DNA of 64,000 nt from Fibrisoma montanum (GCF_003583365.1 NZ_QXED01000002.1:558001-622000); one strand, 5' to 3'; positions 51,894 to 61,524 are shown, numbered from the stretch's first letter. The notes: generated by a model from the sequence alone, not told the origin. Numbers and translations: made by a program.

Positions 51894-52496
51894 ATGGATT
51901 CTTTGCTGAGCCGACCCATATCCATTTTCACGGAAGGTAGCCCCAATCCGAACTCAATGAAGTTCGTCGTCAATTTTGAACTGGTACCTGCCGGTCTTTC
52001 ATTTGACTACGCCGAACCGGGCGATGCCCTGCTGGATGGGAAAGCATCACCGCTAGCTGTTTCGCTATTTGGGTTCGAGTTTGTACGCCGGGTATTCATC
52101 GCCGGGAATTTCATTACCGTCACGAAAGACGACGCCACCGATTGGGACGACGTACTGTTCGAAGTAAAGTTCTTTCTGAAGCAGTATTTCGAAGAAAAGA
52201 AACCGGTGTTTGCGCAGCGGACGATGGACGCCAACACAACCCGCCTGGACGTGGATTCTGAAACGGTGCAGAAGATCAAAGCGGTGCTGGATCAGTACGT
52301 CCGGCCGGCTGTGGAATCCGACGGGGGAGCTATCAATTTCCATTCATTCGACGAACCGAGTGGTACGGTGAAGGTGCTTCTGCAAGGTTCCTGCAGCGGT
52401 TGCCCTTCCTCAACACTGACGCTGAAAGCCGGCATCGAAAACCTGCTTACCCGCCTGGTGCCGGCCGTAAAGCAGGTCGAGGCCGAGGGTGTCTGA
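51894..52496 (+). CDS. NifU family iron-sulfur scaffold (Nfu)
   Basis: A 200-residue cytosolic protein with the two-domain Nfu plan. The N-terminal Nfu domain (ISIFTEGSPNPNSMKFVVNF, LFGFEFVRRVFIAGNFITVT) is followed by the NifU C-terminal domain (IKAVLDQYVRPAVESDGGAI). Cysteines 167 and 170 in GSCSGCPSS bind an Fe-S cluster between two subunits. Such proteins carry clusters to target enzymes. It has no Fe-S biogenesis genes beside it in this window and probably forms a single-gene transcript. Confidence 0.93.
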   Translation: MDSLLSRPISIFTEGSPNPNSMKFVVNFELVPAGLSFDYAEPGDALLDGKASPLAVSLFGFEFVRRVFIAGNFITVTKDDATDWDDVLFEVKFFLKQYFEEKKPVFAQRTMDANTTRLDVDSETVQKIKAVLDQYVRPAVESDGGAINFHSFDEPSGTVKVLLQGSCSGCPSSTLTLKAGIENLLTRLVPAVKQVEAEGV

Positions 52497-52683
52497 TGAG
52501 ATAGAACGATATTAAACGAATAGGGAATTGCGGAGGTAGGGGATAACGCCTTCGTTATTCCCTATTTGTTGTTAGTCCGTTTACATGTTTCGTCCGCTTA
52601 CTCAGATATGTCGGCTTTCTGCCAACGTAGACGGCGAATTGACGTTTACTTTGGGAACGCTTTCCCAGACAACCTGCACATTC

Positions 52684-54114
52684 ATGAAATATACACTGCT
52701 GGTAGGACTATGCTGCTTGGTGAGTACGGCCTCTACGGCGCAAAACTTGTTAGGCATAGCAACCAGCCCGAACGGAGGAACCAATCGACTGTACCTGAAT
52801 CCGGCTTTTGCGGCCGACTCACCATACCGGCTCTATCTGAACGTACTGTCGGGCAATGCCCACGCCAATAATAACTACGTTCGCTACCAGGCTCCCTTTT
52901 CGCTGGTTCGGCTTCTGAGTGGAAGTGTGCCAAGCCAATATAAACGGCCGGATGGAACGCTGGAGTTTGCCGTTGACTACACGGATGAAATTCTGGATGG
53001 TAAACCCAAGAATGGTACCGTTTGGGGCGAAGTGCGGGGGCCATCGGTGCTGATGAAAGTGGGTAACCGGGGCGGGTTAGGCATAACTACCCGTTTGCGA
53101 GCCGCGGCTCAGGTAGTTGGCGCGTCGGAATCGTTGTTGTCGGCCGTCAGGGTTGGACTGAGTGACGGGGCTTTGTACGGTATCCCTGCAAATGATAACC
53201 AGTTTGGGGCCAACACCAATACGTACGGTGAACTGGGCCTGACCTATGCCGGAACGATCTGGGAGAACGACGGCGAACGGCTTTTTCTGGGCGCAACGGC
53301 GAAGGTATTGCTCGGTTATAATGCTCAGCATTTTATCAACCGTGGGCTGGATTATCAACTGGTTGCCGATCAGACGGCACCTAACGGCGTGGCCCTCGAA
53401 GTGAACCGCCTGGATGCTACGCTGGCCTATACCAGTATTCAGCGGAATCGGAACGTAAGCCCCCGAACGCTCTTCAGCCCATCATCGCCGGGGCAGGGCG
53501 TTGGGTTGGACATCGGCCTGAACTACGTGTCGCAGTCCGATCCGGACAGCCCGACCTGGCGGATGGGCGCGGCCGTGACGGACATTGGCAGTGTGCGCTA
53601 CAACGGTACACAGTACAACTACGGCGATGCCGAAGGTGAGTTGCAGGGCGTTCGGTTCCGGAGTAGTGATTTCAACAACATTCAGAACCGAAGCCAGATT
53701 CTGGAGACCATTCAGCAGCGGTTCAATACGGGACGAAGTCCGGATCAGAATCGGTTCCGGGCCGGGCTGCCGACCTCCCTGAACCTGACCGCCGATTACC
53801 AGTCGCCAGATGGAGTGGGAATAGCCGTTACGTATCTGCAGGACCTGCGGGCCGAAGCGGCCATGGGCGTGCATCAGCCCTCGCTGGTGGCCATCACGCC
53901 CCGTTTTGACGTGTACGCCGTCGGTATTGCGGTGCCGGTTGTCTACCTGAATCGGGGCGTAACGGCCGGGCTGTCGGTCCGCGTCGGCCCGGCGTTTCTG
54001 GGAACGGATAACCTGCTGGGCCTCATCGGGAACGAGCGCAACGGCATTCGACCGCGCGGGCTGGATGTATACGGCGGGCTGGCGTTCGGGTTTGGCCGGG
54101 TCGATGGTGATTAA
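52684..54114 (+). CDS. DUF5723 family outer-membrane protein
   Basis: A 476-residue exported protein (signal MKYTLLVGLCCLVSTASTAQ). The mature start NLLGIATSPNGGTNRLYLNP, then AFAADSPYRLYLNVLSGNAH, is typical of the Bacteroidota DUF5723 family. These are related to outer-membrane proteins associated with type IX secretion-linked envelope assembly. The rest is strand-rich with glycine turns, ending GLDVYGGLAFGFGRVD, as expected for a barrel. ATG 52684 is chosen for its clean signal peptide; the frame is open further upstream. Function is not established. recG follows on the same strand with its own promoter. Confidence 0.8.
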   Translation: MKYTLLVGLCCLVSTASTAQNLLGIATSPNGGTNRLYLNPAFAADSPYRLYLNVLSGNAHANNNYVRYQAPFSLVRLLSGSVPSQYKRPDGTLEFAVDYTDEILDGKPKNGTVWGEVRGPSVLMKVGNRGGLGITTRLRAAAQVVGASESLLSAVRVGLSDGALYGIPANDNQFGANTNTYGELGLTYAGTIWENDGERLFLGATAKVLLGYNAQHFINRGLDYQLVADQTAPNGVALEVNRLDATLAYTSIQRNRNVSPRTLFSPSSPGQGVGLDIGLNYVSQSDPDSPTWRMGAAVTDIGSVRYNGTQYNYGDAEGELQGVRFRSSDFNNIQNRSQILETIQQRFNTGRSPDQNRFRAGLPTSLNLTADYQSPDGVGIAVTYLQDLRAEAAMGVHQPSLVAITPRFDVYAVGIAVPVVYLNRGVTAGLSVRVGPAFLGTDNLLGLIGNERNGIRPRGLDVYGGLAFGFGRVDGD

Positions 54115-54181
54115 CCGCTGGCTTTTGGCCGGAAAAGCCGTCAGAACCGCTTCTGAAGGTATTACAAACCGAGTTTTTCTG

Positions 54182-54189
54182 TATATTTG
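54182..54189 (+). promoter_or_regulatory. -7 element of recG
   Basis: TATATTTG is an exact TAnnTTTG box, 52 bases before the recG ATG at 54242, giving a leader of about 48 bases. A -33 TTG is not obvious. Confidence 0.45.
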
Positions 54190-54241
54190 ACCTATTCGCG
54201 CCCGAACGTAGGTGTCAAACGGGCCGATGCCCGGGTCGCCT

Positions 54242-56350
54242 ATGACCGAACGAACCACCTTCTTCAATACCCCGCTTTCGTACTTAAAAGGCTTAGGGCC
54301 TCAGCGGACCGAACTGCTTAACAAGGAACTGAATCTGTTTACCTACGGCGATCTGATTCAGTACTACCCCTTTCGGTACGACGATCGTACGCGTTTCTAC
54401 ACCATCAGCGAGTTGATGGAGTCAATGCCTTCGGCGCAGGTTCGCGGTCGGCTCCGCGACTGGTACTTCGAGGGCGAAGGGCCCAAACGCCGGTTAGTGG
54501 CTACGTTCACCGACGGTACCGGCACGATGCACCTGGTCTGGTTCCAGGGCATTAGCGCCATCGAAAAGTTTCTCCGGCGGGAAGGCGAATACGTAGCGTA
54601 TGGAAAACCGCAGTCCTTCAATGGCCAGTACAGCATTGTTCACCCCGAGCTTCAGAACGTAACGCCCGATGCGGAGATTGAGCAGGGTTTCTTCCCGGTG
54701 TATAACCTGACGGAGAAACTCCGCCGTCGCCACCTCGACAGCAAAATGATCGGCAAGATCATGCGCATCCTGCTGGAATTGTCGTGGAACCACATCCGCG
54801 AAACCCTGCCCGAAGCGCTTATCCAGCAGTACCGGCTCATCGGCAAACGGGAAGCCCTCTGGAACATCCACCTGCCTCAAAACCAGGCCTGGCTCCGGCA
54901 GGCTGAACGGCGGCTGAAGTTTGAGGAGCTATTCTATAATCAACTGCGGCTGATTATGAACAAGCTGATGCAGAAGGAAGAGTATCCAGGACAGATTTTC
55001 AGGAAAACGGCCCTGATGACGCACTTCTACAAAGAATTGCTGCCGTTTGAACTGACCGGGGCGCAGCAGCGGGTTATCAAAGAAATCTACGTTGATTTTT
55101 GCAGTGGAAAACAGATGAACCGGCTGCTGCAGGGCGACGTGGGCAGCGGCAAAACCATCGTTGCGTTCATTACCATGCTGATGGCTATCGGCAACGGCGC
55201 GCAGGCCTGCCTGATGGCCCCGACCGAAATTCTGGCTGATCAGCACTACAATGGCCTGAAGCCGTTTGCGGATGCGCTGGGCCTGAACCTGGGCATCCTG
55301 ACCGGCTCTACGAATCAGAAACGCCGTCGGGTGCTGCATGAGGAGCTGCAAAGTGGCCAGATGCACATCATCGTCGGGACGCACGCGCTGCTCGAAGATG
55401 TGGTACAGTTCAAAAACCTGGGTCTGTGTATCATTGATGAGCAGCACCGGTTCGGCGTAGCGCAGCGGGCCAAAATGTGGGCTAAAAACCCGACCGTGCC
55501 CCCCCACGTTCTGGTCATGACGGCCACCCCCATTCCCCGTACGCTGGCCATGACGCTCTACGGCAATCTTGACGTATCGGTGATCGATGAATTGCCCAAA
55601 GGCCGGAAACCCATCAAAACGGTTCATAAATACGACAAGCACCGCTCGGAGGTGTTCGGTTTCATGCGCCAGCAGATTGAGCTGGGCCGGCAGGTGTACG
55701 TAGTGTATCCGCTGATTGAAGAATCAGAAAAGCTGGATTACAAAGACCTCATGGATGGGTATGAGAGCATACAGCGGGCGTTTCCGCGGCCGAAGTACGA
55801 GGTAGGTATCCTGCACGGCCGGATGCTGGCCTACGAGAAAGATGATGAGATGAAGCGGTTTGTGAAAGGCGAGACGCAGATCATGGTCGCTACGACGGTA
55901 ATCGAGGTGGGCGTGAACGTACCAAATGCCAGCGTGATGGTGATCGAAAGCGCCGAGCGATTTGGCCTGGCGCAGTTGCACCAGCTTCGGGGGCGCGTCG
56001 GTCGGGGGGCTGAGCAGTCGTACTGTATTCTGATGACCGGCTATAAGCTCAGCAGCGATACGCGGACCCGGCTCGAAACGATGGTACGTACCAACAACGG
56101 CTTTGAAATTGCGGACGTGGATTTGCAGCTTCGCGGCCCCGGCGACCTGACCGGTACGCAGCAAAGTGGTATCATGGACCTGATGATCGCTGATCTGGCC
56201 AAAGACGGACCGATTCTGACGGCGGCTCGCGAGTCGGCGCAGCGCATTCTGGAAGAGGACCCGAATCTTGTTCTGCCCCAACACGCGCCCATCCGTAACC
56301 ACCTGGACAGCATCAAGCAGACTGAAAGCAACTGGAGCCGGATTAGCTAA
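54242..56350 (+). CDS. recG: ATP-dependent DNA helicase RecG
   Basis: A 702-residue helicase that remodels stalled forks and Holliday junctions. An N-terminal wedge region with an OB fold (~residues 60-180) precedes the helicase core. Walker A is QGDVGSGKTIVA, the Walker B motif is IIDEQHRFG (the RecG-type DEQH box), motif III is VMTATPIPRTLAMT, and later motifs are ATTVIEVGVNVPNA and QLRGRVGRG. The C-terminal region with GDLTGTQQSG is diagnostic. ATG 54242 (MTERTTFFNTPLSYLKGLGP) is chosen; the frame is open to 54212. Length is normal. Confidence 0.97.
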   Translation: MTERTTFFNTPLSYLKGLGPQRTELLNKELNLFTYGDLIQYYPFRYDDRTRFYTISELMESMPSAQVRGRLRDWYFEGEGPKRRLVATFTDGTGTMHLVWFQGISAIEKFLRREGEYVAYGKPQSFNGQYSIVHPELQNVTPDAEIEQGFFPVYNLTEKLRRRHLDSKMIGKIMRILLELSWNHIRETLPEALIQQYRLIGKREALWNIHLPQNQAWLRQAERRLKFEELFYNQLRLIMNKLMQKEEYPGQIFRKTALMTHFYKELLPFELTGAQQRVIKEIYVDFCSGKQMNRLLQGDVGSGKTIVAFITMLMAIGNGAQACLMAPTEILADQHYNGLKPFADALGLNLGILTGSTNQKRRRVLHEELQSGQMHIIVGTHALLEDVVQFKNLGLCIIDEQHRFGVAQRAKMWAKNPTVPPHVLVMTATPIPRTLAMTLYGNLDVSVIDELPKGRKPIKTVHKYDKHRSEVFGFMRQQIELGRQVYVVYPLIEESEKLDYKDLMDGYESIQRAFPRPKYEVGILHGRMLAYEKDDEMKRFVKGETQIMVATTVIEVGVNVPNASVMVIESAERFGLAQLHQLRGRVGRGAEQSYCILMTGYKLSSDTRTRLETMVRTNNGFEIADVDLQLRGPGDLTGTQQSGIMDLMIADLAKDGPILTAARESAQRILEEDPNLVLPQHAPIRNHLDSIKQTESNWSRIS

Positions 56351-56388
56351 AATGTCTTAATTTTAGGAAAACGTCACCCTCGTAAGGT

Positions 56389-56958
56389 ATGGAGTCGGTC
56401 GTAGCCATTCAAAAATTAACGGTAGCGGAGTTTCGGGAGCTGGAGTTCGATGACAACGATACGTCGTGGTATGAACTCATTCATGGGGAAATAGTGAAAA
56501 AATCTGCCCCCTCACCGCTACACCAACGTATTTCACGTCGGATTGAATTTATTCTGGAGTTATTTGTAACTCAAAAAAAAGTAGGAGAAGTGTTTCATGC
56601 GCCTATTGATGTGTTTTTAGACGGGTATAACAGTATTCAGCCTGCCATCTTGTTTGTGCCGGCTACTAACGCTGCCATAATCACGGATGACGGTATCGAA
56701 GGCGTACCGGCTTTGGTGGTCGAAATCGTATCGCCTACGTCGGGGTATCGGGACCGCGTTACCAAAAAGCTTCTTTACCAGCAGCATGGCGTTCAGGAGT
56801 ACTGGCTGGTTGACCCGCTCGAAGAACTGATCGAAGTGTATAAGCTCGACAATAACCTTTATACCTTGCTCAGCGCGGCTACAATCGACGAAGGTAAAAT
56901 TGAGTCGGCGGTGCTGCCCGGCCTCGTAGTCGACGTGAAAACGTTGTTCGCCGTTTGA
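56389..56958 (+). CDS. Uma2 family protein (PD-(D/E)xK fold), second copy
   Basis: A 189-residue Uma2/DUF820 protein. The core is SWYELIHGEIVKKSAPSPLH, QRISRRIEFILELFV, VFLDGYNSIQPAILFVPATN, GVPALVVEIVSPTSGYRDRV and GVQEYWLVDPLEELIEVYK. The first acidic position expected in the 'PDI' segment is replaced (QPAILF), so a nuclease site may be incomplete, while VVEIVSP keeps the Glu. It is shorter than the copy at 36491-37159 and lacks its N-terminal charged extension. The next gene begins 4 bases before its stop (ATGA overlap), so the pair is translationally coupled. Confidence 0.78.
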   Translation: MESVVAIQKLTVAEFRELEFDDNDTSWYELIHGEIVKKSAPSPLHQRISRRIEFILELFVTQKKVGEVFHAPIDVFLDGYNSIQPAILFVPATNAAIITDDGIEGVPALVVEIVSPTSGYRDRVTKKLLYQQHGVQEYWLVDPLEELIEVYKLDNNLYTLLSAATIDEGKIESAVLPGLVVDVKTLFAV

Positions 56959-57827
56959 TTCCCGTTCCTGCTGAGCCGTTTTCGCAACCCGGTGTTGAAA
57001 CGCCATTCTCTCTGTACCGACTGGCTGGTACTCAAACGCTTGTTCACCAGATTGACTTCGCGGACTACGTCCGTTTCTTTCACGATCGCGACCCACGGCT
57101 CTTCTTCCAGCAACTATCTGCGCGGTTATCAGCAGAAGGCTGGCTGATTATTCACCTGTGGGAAGATGTCTGGCGGCAACGGCCCGAAGTTGTGCAGTCA
57201 CGGCTGCGGGCCCTGGTCGGCGAATCGGAGCGAATCCCGGCCCGGCTGACGCAGGTTCGGCGAATCGATCGGCCGACGGCGGTTGACTTTCTGGCACGAA
57301 ACCACCTGCAGGTGCCCTTAGCCGGTCGCTATAAGTATGGGTTGTTTCTGCCCGCCCGCTACTTCCGGGTGCTGTCGGACGTATTCAGGGAAAGAAACGC
57401 GCCGGCGGGGGATGCCGATTGGCTGGTGGCCGTTGCTACGTTTGCGGCCGCCCGGACGTTTGCTGATACGTATCGTTCGGTGGAGTTGATTCGCTTTGCC
57501 AACCGGCTCAACTGTACCGTAGTGGGCGGGTTGGATAAGCTGCTGAAAGCCTTCATCAATGATCACCAGCCCAACGATTTGATGACCTATGCTGATCACG
57601 ACTGGTCGGATGGCCGCAGCTACGAACGGCTGGGCTTTGAGCGGCAAACCCTGACCGAGCCGCAGCAATTCTGGGTAAAACCCGGCGAATGGATCCGGTA
57701 TTATCCGCACCGCCTGCCCAACGGCCTGACCGAAAGCCGACTGCCTGAACTGGGTTACGTACCCGTTTACAATGCGGGCAGTATTAAATTTGTCAAACTT
57801 CCCGAACCACAGAGACGTTCAGCATGA
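56955..57827 (+). CDS. Protein resembling the C-terminal part of phage Hef/Vsr-like homing nucleases
   Basis: A 290-residue soluble protein that overlaps the Uma2 gene by 4 bases. Two segments recall phage homing endonucleases of the Vsr/EDxHD type: WLIIHLWEDVWRQRPEVVQS, RLRALVG (like their 'WE.EW....iv.SRi..llG' end), and later VVGGLDKLLKAFIND, then LMTYADHDWSDGRSYERLGF (like their 'GG.SKLL..F... i.sYaD.rwS.G..Y..LGF'). The catalytic N-terminal nuclease part appears to be missing, since the similarity starts after ~50 residues. Function is unknown; miaA follows at 57862. The family resemblance is from memory and should be tested. Confidence 0.6.
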   Translation: MIPVPAEPFSQPGVETPFSLYRLAGTQTLVHQIDFADYVRFFHDRDPRLFFQQLSARLSAEGWLIIHLWEDVWRQRPEVVQSRLRALVGESERIPARLTQVRRIDRPTAVDFLARNHLQVPLAGRYKYGLFLPARYFRVLSDVFRERNAPAGDADWLVAVATFAAARTFADTYRSVELIRFANRLNCTVVGGLDKLLKAFINDHQPNDLMTYADHDWSDGRSYERLGFERQTLTEPQQFWVKPGEWIRYYPHRLPNGLTESRLPELGYVPVYNAGSIKFVKLPEPQRRSA

Positions 57828-57861
57828 CGCTGGTGCGCTCCGGGTTTCACTCTGTTTCTAC

Positions 57862-58800
57862 GTGTCAACGACTAAACTCCTCGTGATTCTGGGTCCTACG
57901 GCCAGTGGCAAAACCCGGCTGGCGGTTCACGTGGCTCACCGGCTGAACGGCGAAATCATCAGCGCGGATTCGCGGCAGGTGTACCGCAGCATGGACATCG
58001 GTACGGGCAAGGACCTGGCCGACTACGTAGTGGATGAACAGACGGTGCCGTATCATCTGATCGACATCATCGATGCGGGCCAGAGTTACAATGTATACCA
58101 GTTCCAGCAGGATTTTACCCGGGCGACAACCGACATACAACAGCGGAACCGACTGCCGGTGGTTTGTGGAGGAACGGGACTATACCTCGATGCTGTGCTA
58201 AGCAGTCACGCGTTCACGGCTATCCCCCGCGACGATGCCTTTCGGGCGGAACTGGAGACCCGCTCGGACGACGAACTACAGCAGCTATTTCGTCAAAACC
58301 CCTCAACCTATTCGTCGCTGGCCGACACCTCGACCCGCAAGCGGCTGATCCGGGCGATTGAGATTGGTCGGTACCTTAGCCGCCATCCGGATACACCCCT
58401 TACGCAAGCTGTAGCGCCCCCGCCCGCCGTCGTGTTTGGGATTAACATTCCCGTGGAGTTGCGTCGACAACGAATCACCGAACGGCTGCAGGCTCGGCTG
58501 CAAAGCGGGATGGTAGACGAAGTAGAACGATTGTTGCAACAGGGTATACCGGCCGAAAAACTGATTTTCTACGGGCTGGAGTATAAATTTATCACCCAGT
58601 ATCTGCAAGGCGAACTGGTGTACACGACGATGGTAGCCCGGCTCGAAACGGCTATTCACCAGTTTGCCCGGCGGCAGATGACGTTCTTCCGGAAGATGGA
58701 GCGCGACGGACTTACTATTCACTGGCTCGATGGTCAGAAACCAACGGCCGAGCTGGTGGAAGACGTTGTGACCCGGTTCAATCAGGAGAAAGATAGCTGA
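57862..58800 (+). CDS. miaA: tRNA dimethylallyltransferase
   Basis: A 312-residue cytosolic enzyme transferring a dimethylallyl group to A37 of tRNAs reading UNN codons. Diagnostic blocks are the P-loop LVILGPTASGKT (~residues 7-18), ISADSRQVYRSMDIGTGK, PYHLIDIIDAGQSYNVYQFQ, PVVCGGTGLYLDAVL, and a C-terminal RRQMTFFRKM segment that precedes the end. The start is GTG 57862 (VSTTKLLVILG); a longer in-frame start at 57772 would overlap the previous gene by 56 bases and adds non-conserved residues. It is followed by a gene for McrC-type protein 20 bases later. Confidence 0.95.
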   Translation: MSTTKLLVILGPTASGKTRLAVHVAHRLNGEIISADSRQVYRSMDIGTGKDLADYVVDEQTVPYHLIDIIDAGQSYNVYQFQQDFTRATTDIQQRNRLPVVCGGTGLYLDAVLSSHAFTAIPRDDAFRAELETRSDDELQQLFRQNPSTYSSLADTSTRKRLIRAIEIGRYLSRHPDTPLTQAVAPPPAVVFGINIPVELRRQRITERLQARLQSGMVDEVERLLQQGIPAEKLIFYGLEYKFITQYLQGELVYTTMVARLETAIHQFARRQMTFFRKMERDGLTIHWLDGQKPTAELVEDVVTRFNQEKDS

Positions 58801-58819
58801 CCAGTTGACCAATAACCCG

Positions 58820-60112
58820 ATGCGAGATTTAGTAGTCGTTAGTGAATATGCGCTTGTCCGCAACGCCCGCGATTTTCCTGACGCGGTTAGTTCGCTGACG
58901 GAAGCGTATATACCGGACGGGACATTTCAGGCGTTGAAACAGCTGGCTACCGAGACCGCCGACGCAGATGCCATTCTGACGTTTTCTGTGCAGAAAGGCC
59001 GCGAGGTGATACGGGTGAAAAACTATGTAGGACTGGTCGGGCTGCCCAATGGAACACAGGTCGAAATCCTGCCCAAGGTGACCGACCAGCCTGCCGTTGC
59101 CCGAACGGCCCTGCTAAACATGCTTCGTCATCTGCGGCACAGTCCGTTTCGGACCCTGGCAACTCAAACGGGGGCAACATTTTTGCCGTTGTGGGATGTG
59201 TTCAGCAACGCGTTTCTGGACGCATTGAGCCAGTTGGTCAGTCAGGGTGTTCAGCGTACGTACGTACCGGTCGAGGGTAATGAACGCTACTGGAAAGGTA
59301 AATTTCAGGTAGCGCGGCACCTGCGCGATAACGCCCGCCATGCCGAACGGCTGGCCGTAAGCTACGAGGCCCTGACGGTTGACAGTGCCCCCAACCGGGT
59401 GCTTAAAACGACGTTATTCTACCTTCAGCGCCACGCTTTAGGCCTGGACAGCCAGCGACGGAAACAGCAGCTGCTGTGGGCGCTCGACGACGTACCGGCG
59501 TCGGAATCCCTGGCTGATGATCTGCGGCAGATTCGGGCCCTTATAACCGCCCGTGGTACGTCGCACCGGCAGTTTGCCCGCTACAAACCCGCTTTGCAAT
59601 GGGCCGACGTACTGCTTCAGAGTCAGGCCTTTGGGTTAAAAACAGGGCGTGTGGACGGCTTCTCGCTGCTGTTCCCCATGCAGCGCATATTCGAGGACTA
59701 CGTAGCGCATGGCCTGCGGCACTATTACCATCCGGGTCAGATTACCGTACAGGAGTCGTCGGCGCATCTGGTCGATGAGCATATCGGTGCGCCCAGATTC
59801 AGGCTGCAACCCGATGTGTTGATACGGCAGCCCGGCCGGACACTGGTGCTGGACACCAAGTGGAAACGCATCGATGGAGCCGATCGGGTAGGTAACTATG
59901 GCATCGAACAGGCCGATTTATACCAACTGTATGCATACGGCAAGAAGTACGAAGCCGACCAGCTCTTCCTGGTTTATCCAGCTAATGAGACCTTCGGCCG
60001 CCCGCTCGATGTGTTCGGCTACGATGAATCAACTCACCTGCACGTGGTCCCTTTTGACGTTACCCGGCCGCTGCATGAGGAGATTGAGCGACTGACCCGC
60101 TTTTTGTCCTAA
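58820..60112 (+). CDS. McrC family protein without McrB
   Basis: A 430-residue protein of the McrC family, the nuclease partner of the McrB GTPase in modification-dependent restriction. The N-terminal half has VRVKNYVGLVGLP-like and VEILPKVTD sequence, and the middle has RYWKGKFQVARHLRDNARHA. The C-terminal PD-(D/E)xK nuclease is intact: Asp332 in LQPDVLI, Asp345 and Lys347 in VLDTKWK, then DLYQLYAYGKKY. No McrB-like GTPase is adjacent; miaA precedes it and a GntP permease follows. ATG 58820 is preferred over an in-frame TTG at 58805. It is an orphan or serves a distant partner. Confidence 0.85.
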   Translation: MRDLVVVSEYALVRNARDFPDAVSSLTEAYIPDGTFQALKQLATETADADAILTFSVQKGREVIRVKNYVGLVGLPNGTQVEILPKVTDQPAVARTALLNMLRHLRHSPFRTLATQTGATFLPLWDVFSNAFLDALSQLVSQGVQRTYVPVEGNERYWKGKFQVARHLRDNARHAERLAVSYEALTVDSAPNRVLKTTLFYLQRHALGLDSQRRKQQLLWALDDVPASESLADDLRQIRALITARGTSHRQFARYKPALQWADVLLQSQAFGLKTGRVDGFSLLFPMQRIFEDYVAHGLRHYYHPGQITVQESSAHLVDEHIGAPRFRLQPDVLIRQPGRTLVLDTKWKRIDGADRVGNYGIEQADLYQLYAYGKKYEADQLFLVYPANETFGRPLDVFGYDESTHLHVVPFDVTRPLHEEIERLTRFLS

Positions 60113-60136
60113 CGTTCACCCACCTGAACCCTACGT

Positions 60137-61453
60137 ATGCCCATCCTGCTCACCGCCCTGGGAATTCTCGGCCTGATTCTTCTGATTGCAGTTGTTAAGT
60201 TAGACACATTTATTTCCTTTATTCTGGTTGCGCTCGCGATCGGTCTGGCCTCCGGTATGGATGTTTCCACGATTGGTAAATCCATTCAGACCGGTATTGG
60301 CGGTACCTTGGGCGATCTCGTACTGATCATCGGTTTCGGCGCTATGCTCGGCCGGATCGTAGCCGAAAGCGGAGCGGCCCGTCGCATCACAAACGTACTG
60401 ATCGGCTGGTTTGGCCTGAAAAACATCCGCTGGGGACTGGCGCTGGCCGGTTTCATTATCGGTATTCCGCTGTTCTACAATGCCGGATTCATTATCGTTG
60501 TCCCCCTGATTTTTACCATCGCGGCTTCATCGGGGTTGCCCCTGCTTACGGTGGCCGTACCGATGCTGTCGGCCTTGTCGGTGGCGCACGGGTATCTGCC
60601 TCCGCATCCGTCGCCCGCGGCCATTGCCGGGCAGCTGAACGCCGATATCGGCCGGACACTGACCTACGGAATCCTGGTGGCTACACCCGCTATTATTATT
60701 GCCGGTCCCATTTTTGGCAAAACCCTCGGCCGGTTTAAGCCGAAGCCGGACCGGGATTTATTCAACATCAAGGACGTACCGACTACGGACCTGCCGGGTA
60801 CGGGCATCAGTTTCTTTGTCGCGCTTCTGCCCGTGGTGCTGCTAACGGTGTTCGGGCCACTCAAGACGTACGTTGCGACGGGAACGGTCGCGCACAGCCT
60901 CGTTACGCTGATGGCGGAGCCGTATATCGGCATGTTGCTGTCGGTGCTGGTAGCGGTGTACGCGCTGGGCATCCGGCGTGGGCAAACCATGAAAGCCGTA
61001 ACAAAAGACCTGGAAGAAGCCATCAAGGCAGCCGCTCCCATTCTGCTGGTTATTGCCGGGGCCGGTGCGCTGAAGCAGGTTTTCAACGATTCCGGTACCA
61101 GCAAGTACATTGGTGAACTGCTGCTTGGCGTCGACATGTCGCCGTTGCTGCTGGGGTGGGGCATGGCCGCCGTAATTCGGGTCTGTGTGGGGTCCGCCAC
61201 CATTGCCGGCCTGACCACCGTCGGTATTATCATGCCCCTGATTCAGTCGCAGACCGTAAACCCCGAACTTATGGTGCTGGCCATCGGGTCGGGGAGCCTG
61301 ATGCTGTCGCACATCAACGACGCCGGATTCTGGTTGTTCAAAGAGTACTTCAACCTGAGTATCAACGATACGCTCCGCACCTGGACGCTGATGGAAAGTA
61401 TCGTATCGATTGTTGGGCTACTCGGTGTGCTGGCGCTGAGTTTAGTTGTTTAA
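60137..61453 (+). CDS. GntP family permease (gluconate:H+ symporter)
   Basis: A 438-residue inner-membrane transporter with 12 or more hydrophobic helices. Typical blocks are FISFILVALAIGLASGMDVS, GGTLGDLVLIIGFGAMLGRI, IPLFYNAGFIIVVPLIF, AHGYLPPHPSPAAIAGQLNA and RVCVGSATIAGLTTVGII. Known members import gluconate or related sugar acids with protons. The sugar dehydrogenase at 24920 could produce such acids, but it is far away. It begins 24 bp after the McrC gene. Transport substrate is inferred from the family. Confidence 0.92.
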   Translation: MPILLTALGILGLILLIAVVKLDTFISFILVALAIGLASGMDVSTIGKSIQTGIGGTLGDLVLIIGFGAMLGRIVAESGAARRITNVLIGWFGLKNIRWGLALAGFIIGIPLFYNAGFIIVVPLIFTIAASSGLPLLTVAVPMLSALSVAHGYLPPHPSPAAIAGQLNADIGRTLTYGILVATPAIIIAGPIFGKTLGRFKPKPDRDLFNIKDVPTTDLPGTGISFFVALLPVVLLTVFGPLKTYVATGTVAHSLVTLMAEPYIGMLLSVLVAVYALGIRRGQTMKAVTKDLEEAIKAAAPILLVIAGAGALKQVFNDSGTSKYIGELLLGVDMSPLLLGWGMAAVIRVCVGSATIAGLTTVGIIMPLIQSQTVNPELMVLAIGSGSLMLSHINDAGFWLFKEYFNLSINDTLRTWTLMESIVSIVGLLGVLALSLVV

Positions 61454-61524
61454 TGGTTCAGGTTTGACGTGAGGGAACAACATTGACCCGCCAACTTGAA
61501 CAGACCTTGACTTATTTTTTGACT

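Noticed and set aside
58820-60112. Complete McrBC restriction system
   Set aside because: miaA precedes the McrC gene and a GntP permease follows; no GTPase is present.
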